Assembly (NCBI GenBank): GCA_031269245.1
Contig: JAISZL010000032.1
Location: 1 to 64,000, forward strand
Origin: Synergistaceae bacterium
GTDB taxonomy: Bacteria; Synergistota; Synergistia; Synergistales; Synergistaceae
Direction: 5' to 3'
Length of the DNA: 64,000 nt
A model generated the notes under the pieces. That model worked only from the letters and a program-made list of their open reading frames with translations. It was not told the DNA's origin and made no database searches. Within the stretch, counting starts at the first letter, position 1; each line of letters begins with the position of its first letter. The position numbers and the translations under genes were made by a program. Shown here piece after piece: positions 61,975-64,000 of the stretch.

Positions 61975-62334
61975 CTACCGCCGTTTGGCATTATCCTCCT
62001 CGATCACTCTGTCTATCAGCTCGTCGATAGACCTCGCCTTGCGCTCGGAATCGTCGAACACGAAACGAAGCTCAGGTATCTGCCTTATGTGCATCTCGCG
62101 GCCCAGAAGTCCTCTGACCTGTCCGCTCGACGCCTCCAGAGCGGACAGGACACCTTTTTTCTTCGAATCGTCCAGCAACGTGAAATAGACCTTCGCGCAA
62201 CTCAGGTCGCGCGAACAATCCACGTGGGTCAAAACAGCCTCCTTGACGCCCTCATCTTTGATCCTGTTAGCCAGAATGTCCGCTATGAGCCGCAAAAATT
62301 CCTTGTTGAGCCGTTCTATTCTAAAAGTCACCAT
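61975..62334 (-). CDS. rbfA: Ribosome-binding factor A
   Basis: The 119-residue product starts MVTFRIERLNKEFLRLIADILANRIKD, typical of RbfA, a KH-like 16S rRNA maturation factor. It continues with THVDCSRDLSCAKVYFTLLDD and IRQIPELRFVFDDS. ATG at 62334 has GAGGTG nine bases upstream; the upstream open frame is not used. It overlaps the ylxP gene by 14 bp. Confidence 0.94.
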   Translation of the reverse strand: MVTFRIERLNKEFLRLIADILANRIKDEGVKEAVLTHVDCSRDLSCAKVYFTLLDDSKKKGVLSALEASSGQVRGLLGREMHIRQIPELRFVFDDSERKARSIDELIDRVIEEDNAKRR

Positions 62335-62632
62335 ATGGGAACACCTCGCGGCGCAGATCCAATATCTCGAACTCCCCGTCCTCTTCGCCCTTTTCCATGA
62401 AGGAACACATCCGCTCCACTCTCCGCTCCATCTCGCTCCCGTCCGATCCGACGCACGCCGCCGCAATATCAGCCCTGTCCCATGAGCCCTCCGGGCCAAG
62501 GTCAGCTAAAGACGCGTTGAAGCGTTTTTTAATCCTATCTAAGAGCGACCTCACGACCTGACGCCTGTCCTTCAGGCTCGAAGCCGCCGAAATTCGCGCC
62601 GAGAGCAGGACGACACCGACCCAGGGCCTCAT
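62321..62632 (-). CDS. DUF503 family protein (YlxP-like)
   Basis: The 103-residue product starts [45 protein letters not shown], which fits the DUF503/YlxP family. It is found between infB and rbfA in many bacteria and is linked to ribosome assembly. The start overlaps the infB stop (ATGA). Confidence 0.9.
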   Translation of the reverse strand: MRPWVGVVLLSARISAASSLKDRRQVVRSLLDRIKKRFNASLADLGPEGSWDRADIAAACVGSDGSEMERRVERMCSFMEKGEEDGEFEILDLRREVFPYGDF

Positions 62633-64000
62633 ATGTCGAGGGTCTTCTTCTCCGAGAGTATCTCGTAGGCCTCCACTATGTCCTTTTCGCGGAAATCCTG
62701 GAAACTGGAGAAGCTGAGGCCGCATTCGTTTCCAGCGGATATTTCTCGCACGTCCTCCTTGAAATGCCTCAGCCCGGACAGAGACCCGTCCCATATGACG
62801 ATCCCGTCGCGCACCACGCGAACCTTGGTGCTGCGCTTTATGACGCCCTCCTGCATGAAGCACCCGGCGATCTTGCCCACCTTGGGCAGCTTGAATATCA
62901 CCCGTATCTCGGCCTGGCCGACGACGTTTTCCCTCGTGTCAGGCGCCAGCATCCCCTCGAGGGATGCCTTTATGTCCTCCTGCATGTCGTAGATGACGCG
63001 ATACAGTCTGATCTGCACACCCTCCGTCTCACTGAGTTTTTTCGCGTTCGCGTCGGGCCTTACGTTGAAACCTATGATGATCGCGTTCGAGACGGAGGCG
63101 AGCGTGACGTCCGAGCCGGATATCCTGCCCACTCCCTCATGTATGATGTTTATGCGCACATCGTCGGTGCTCATCTTCATGATGGTCGAGCGGAAAGCCT
63201 CGAGCGAGCCCTGCACATCGCACTTCAGTACGATGTTGAGCTGAGGAGTCTCATCGGACTGCAGCTGGTCGTAAAGCTCCTCCAGCGTCAGAGATGCCCT
63301 GGGACGGCCCTGGTCTCCCCTGTAAGACGAGGCGCTGACTAAATCGCGGGCCTCGCGCTCGCTGGCGATGATATGAAACGTCTCGCCGGGTATTGGGACG
63401 TTCTCAAGGCCCAAAAGTTCGACAGGGGTGCTGGGACCGGCCGCGTCTATGGCCTTGCCGGAATCGTCGAGCATGGCCCTTATCTTGCCCCACGACGTCT
63501 GCGTGGCTATGATGCCGCCGCGCTTGAGCGTGCCCTGCTGCACTATGACAGTGGCAACGGGCCCTTTGCCCTTGTCGAGGTTGGCCTCGACGACAATCCC
63601 CTCGGCAGGCACAGTGTCGGACGCCTTGAGCTCCGACATCTCCGCGACGAGCAGCACCATCTCTAGAAGCTGGTCGATGCCGTCGCCGGTCTTAGCCGAC
63701 AGATCGACCATTATCGTGTCGCCGCCCCACTCCTCGGGGACGAGCCCGTAGTCGGACATCTGCTGCCTCACCCTCTCGGGCTTCGCGTCAGGCTTGTCGA
63801 CCTTGTTTATGGCCACTATTATCGGAACCCCAGCCGCCTTAGCGTGATTCATGGCTTCGAGCGTCTGCGGCTTCACACCGTCGTCCGCCGCGACCACGAG
63901 TATCGCTATGTCGGTCACGCTCGCGCCGCGCGCGCGCATCGCGGTGAAAGCCTCATGCCCGGGGGTGTCGAGGAAGACGATCTCGTTGCCGTTGTAGTCG
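62629..64000 (-). CDS. infB: Translation initiation factor IF-2 (partial, 5' end outside window)
   Basis: The open frame continues to the window edge. The visible 457 residues start within the GTPase domain: [16 protein letters not shown] (G3), then INKVDKPDA (G4) and DLSAKTGDG (G5). Domains II to IV follow, with [30 protein letters not shown] and [22 protein letters not shown]. The N-terminal region is not in the window. First visible gene of the infB-ylxP-rbfA-nrnA-truB-ribF cluster. Confidence 0.97.
   Translation of the reverse strand, partial: DYNGNEIVFLDTPGHEAFTAMRARGASVTDIAILVVAADDGVKPQTLEAMNHAKAAGVPIIVAINKVDKPDAKPERVRQQMSDYGLVPEEWGGDTIMVDLSAKTGDGIDQLLEMVLLVAEMSELKASDTVPAEGIVVEANLDKGKGPVATVIVQQGTLKRGGIIATQTSWGKIRAMLDDSGKAIDAAGPSTPVELLGLENVPIPGETFHIIASEREARDLVSASSYRGDQGRPRASLTLEELYDQLQSDETPQLNIVLKCDVQGSLEAFRSTIMKMSTDDVRINIIHEGVGRISGSDVTLASVSNAIIIGFNVRPDANAKKLSETEGVQIRLYRVIYDMQEDIKASLEGMLAPDTRENVVGQAEIRVIFKLPKVGKIAGCFMQEGVIKRSTKVRVVRDGIVIWDGSLSGLRHFKEDVREISAGNECGLSFSSFQDFREKDIVEAYEILSEKKTLDI

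Noticed and set aside
1..64000. tRNA or rRNA genes
   Set aside because: Intergenic stretches were read for a T-loop GGTTCGAAT-type motif with cloverleaf spacing and none was found; a tRNAscan run would be decisive.

Overview
The window is about 64 kb of GC-rich bacterial chromosome. The gene content points to an anaerobic, amino-acid-fermenting diderm, most likely a member of the Synergistota. The evidence is duplicated dipeptide/oligopeptide ABC transporters, an EtfBA plus FAD-oxidase set, two non-pyrrolysine MttB-family methyltransferases, an aminotransferase, GltBD, a type IV pilus PilY1-like protein and prepilin peptidase, and large secreted proteins, one of which ends where an out-of-frame Synergistota-type C-terminal sorting tail can be read. 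The phylum call is inference from these families; there is no rRNA in the window.

Layout. 1-1403: the right end of an IS3-family element, then a frameshifted IS30-family transposase. 1432-6733: a LysR regulator, two MttB-family methyltransferases and an M24 hydrolase. 6928-17819: two consecutive five-gene peptide-type ABC transporter operons with the same order (two permeases, two ATPases, binding protein). 17820-23700: a surface/corrinoid region with two secreted proteins, one carrying a transcobalamin-like (DUF4430-type) domain. They lie downstream of two tandem cobalamin riboswitches and an 11-unit tetranucleotide repeat. 23865-26743: a membrane protein, prepilin peptidase, a tautomerase and a DMT exporter. 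26830-41360: nitrogen and electron metabolism (Amt-PII fusion, glutamate synthase, aminotransferase, YjiH-type transporter, EtfB-EtfA-FAD oxidase). 41361-42394: an AT-rich, mostly non-coding island. 42395-52451: housekeeping translation and tRNA-modification genes (Sua5, Tgt, a methyltransferase, RsmI, MetG, TatD), an S55-domain exported protein, and prfB with its programmed frameshift. 52568-58852: a LivF fragment, a PilY1-like protein and a flavoprotein of atypical composition. 59116-64000: the classic infB-ylxP-rbfA-nrnA-truB-ribF cluster.

Functional theme. Known MttB-family enzymes move methyl groups from quaternary amines to a corrinoid protein. The nearby cobalamin riboswitches and B12-binding-type secreted protein suggest a locus concerned with methylamine-type substrates and corrinoid capture. 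The M24-mttB2 operon and the first ABC operon are fired from two opposed promoters that share one -10 box, which ties uptake and catabolism together. No corrinoid carrier or methylcorrinoid:tetrahydrofolate methyltransferase is encoded in the window.

A second thread is a dispersed intergenic repeat of about 100 bp with imperfect terminal inverted repeats (at least four clear copies plus remnants). It behaves like a miniature non-autonomous mobile element, and one copy supplies the last codons and stop of tatD.
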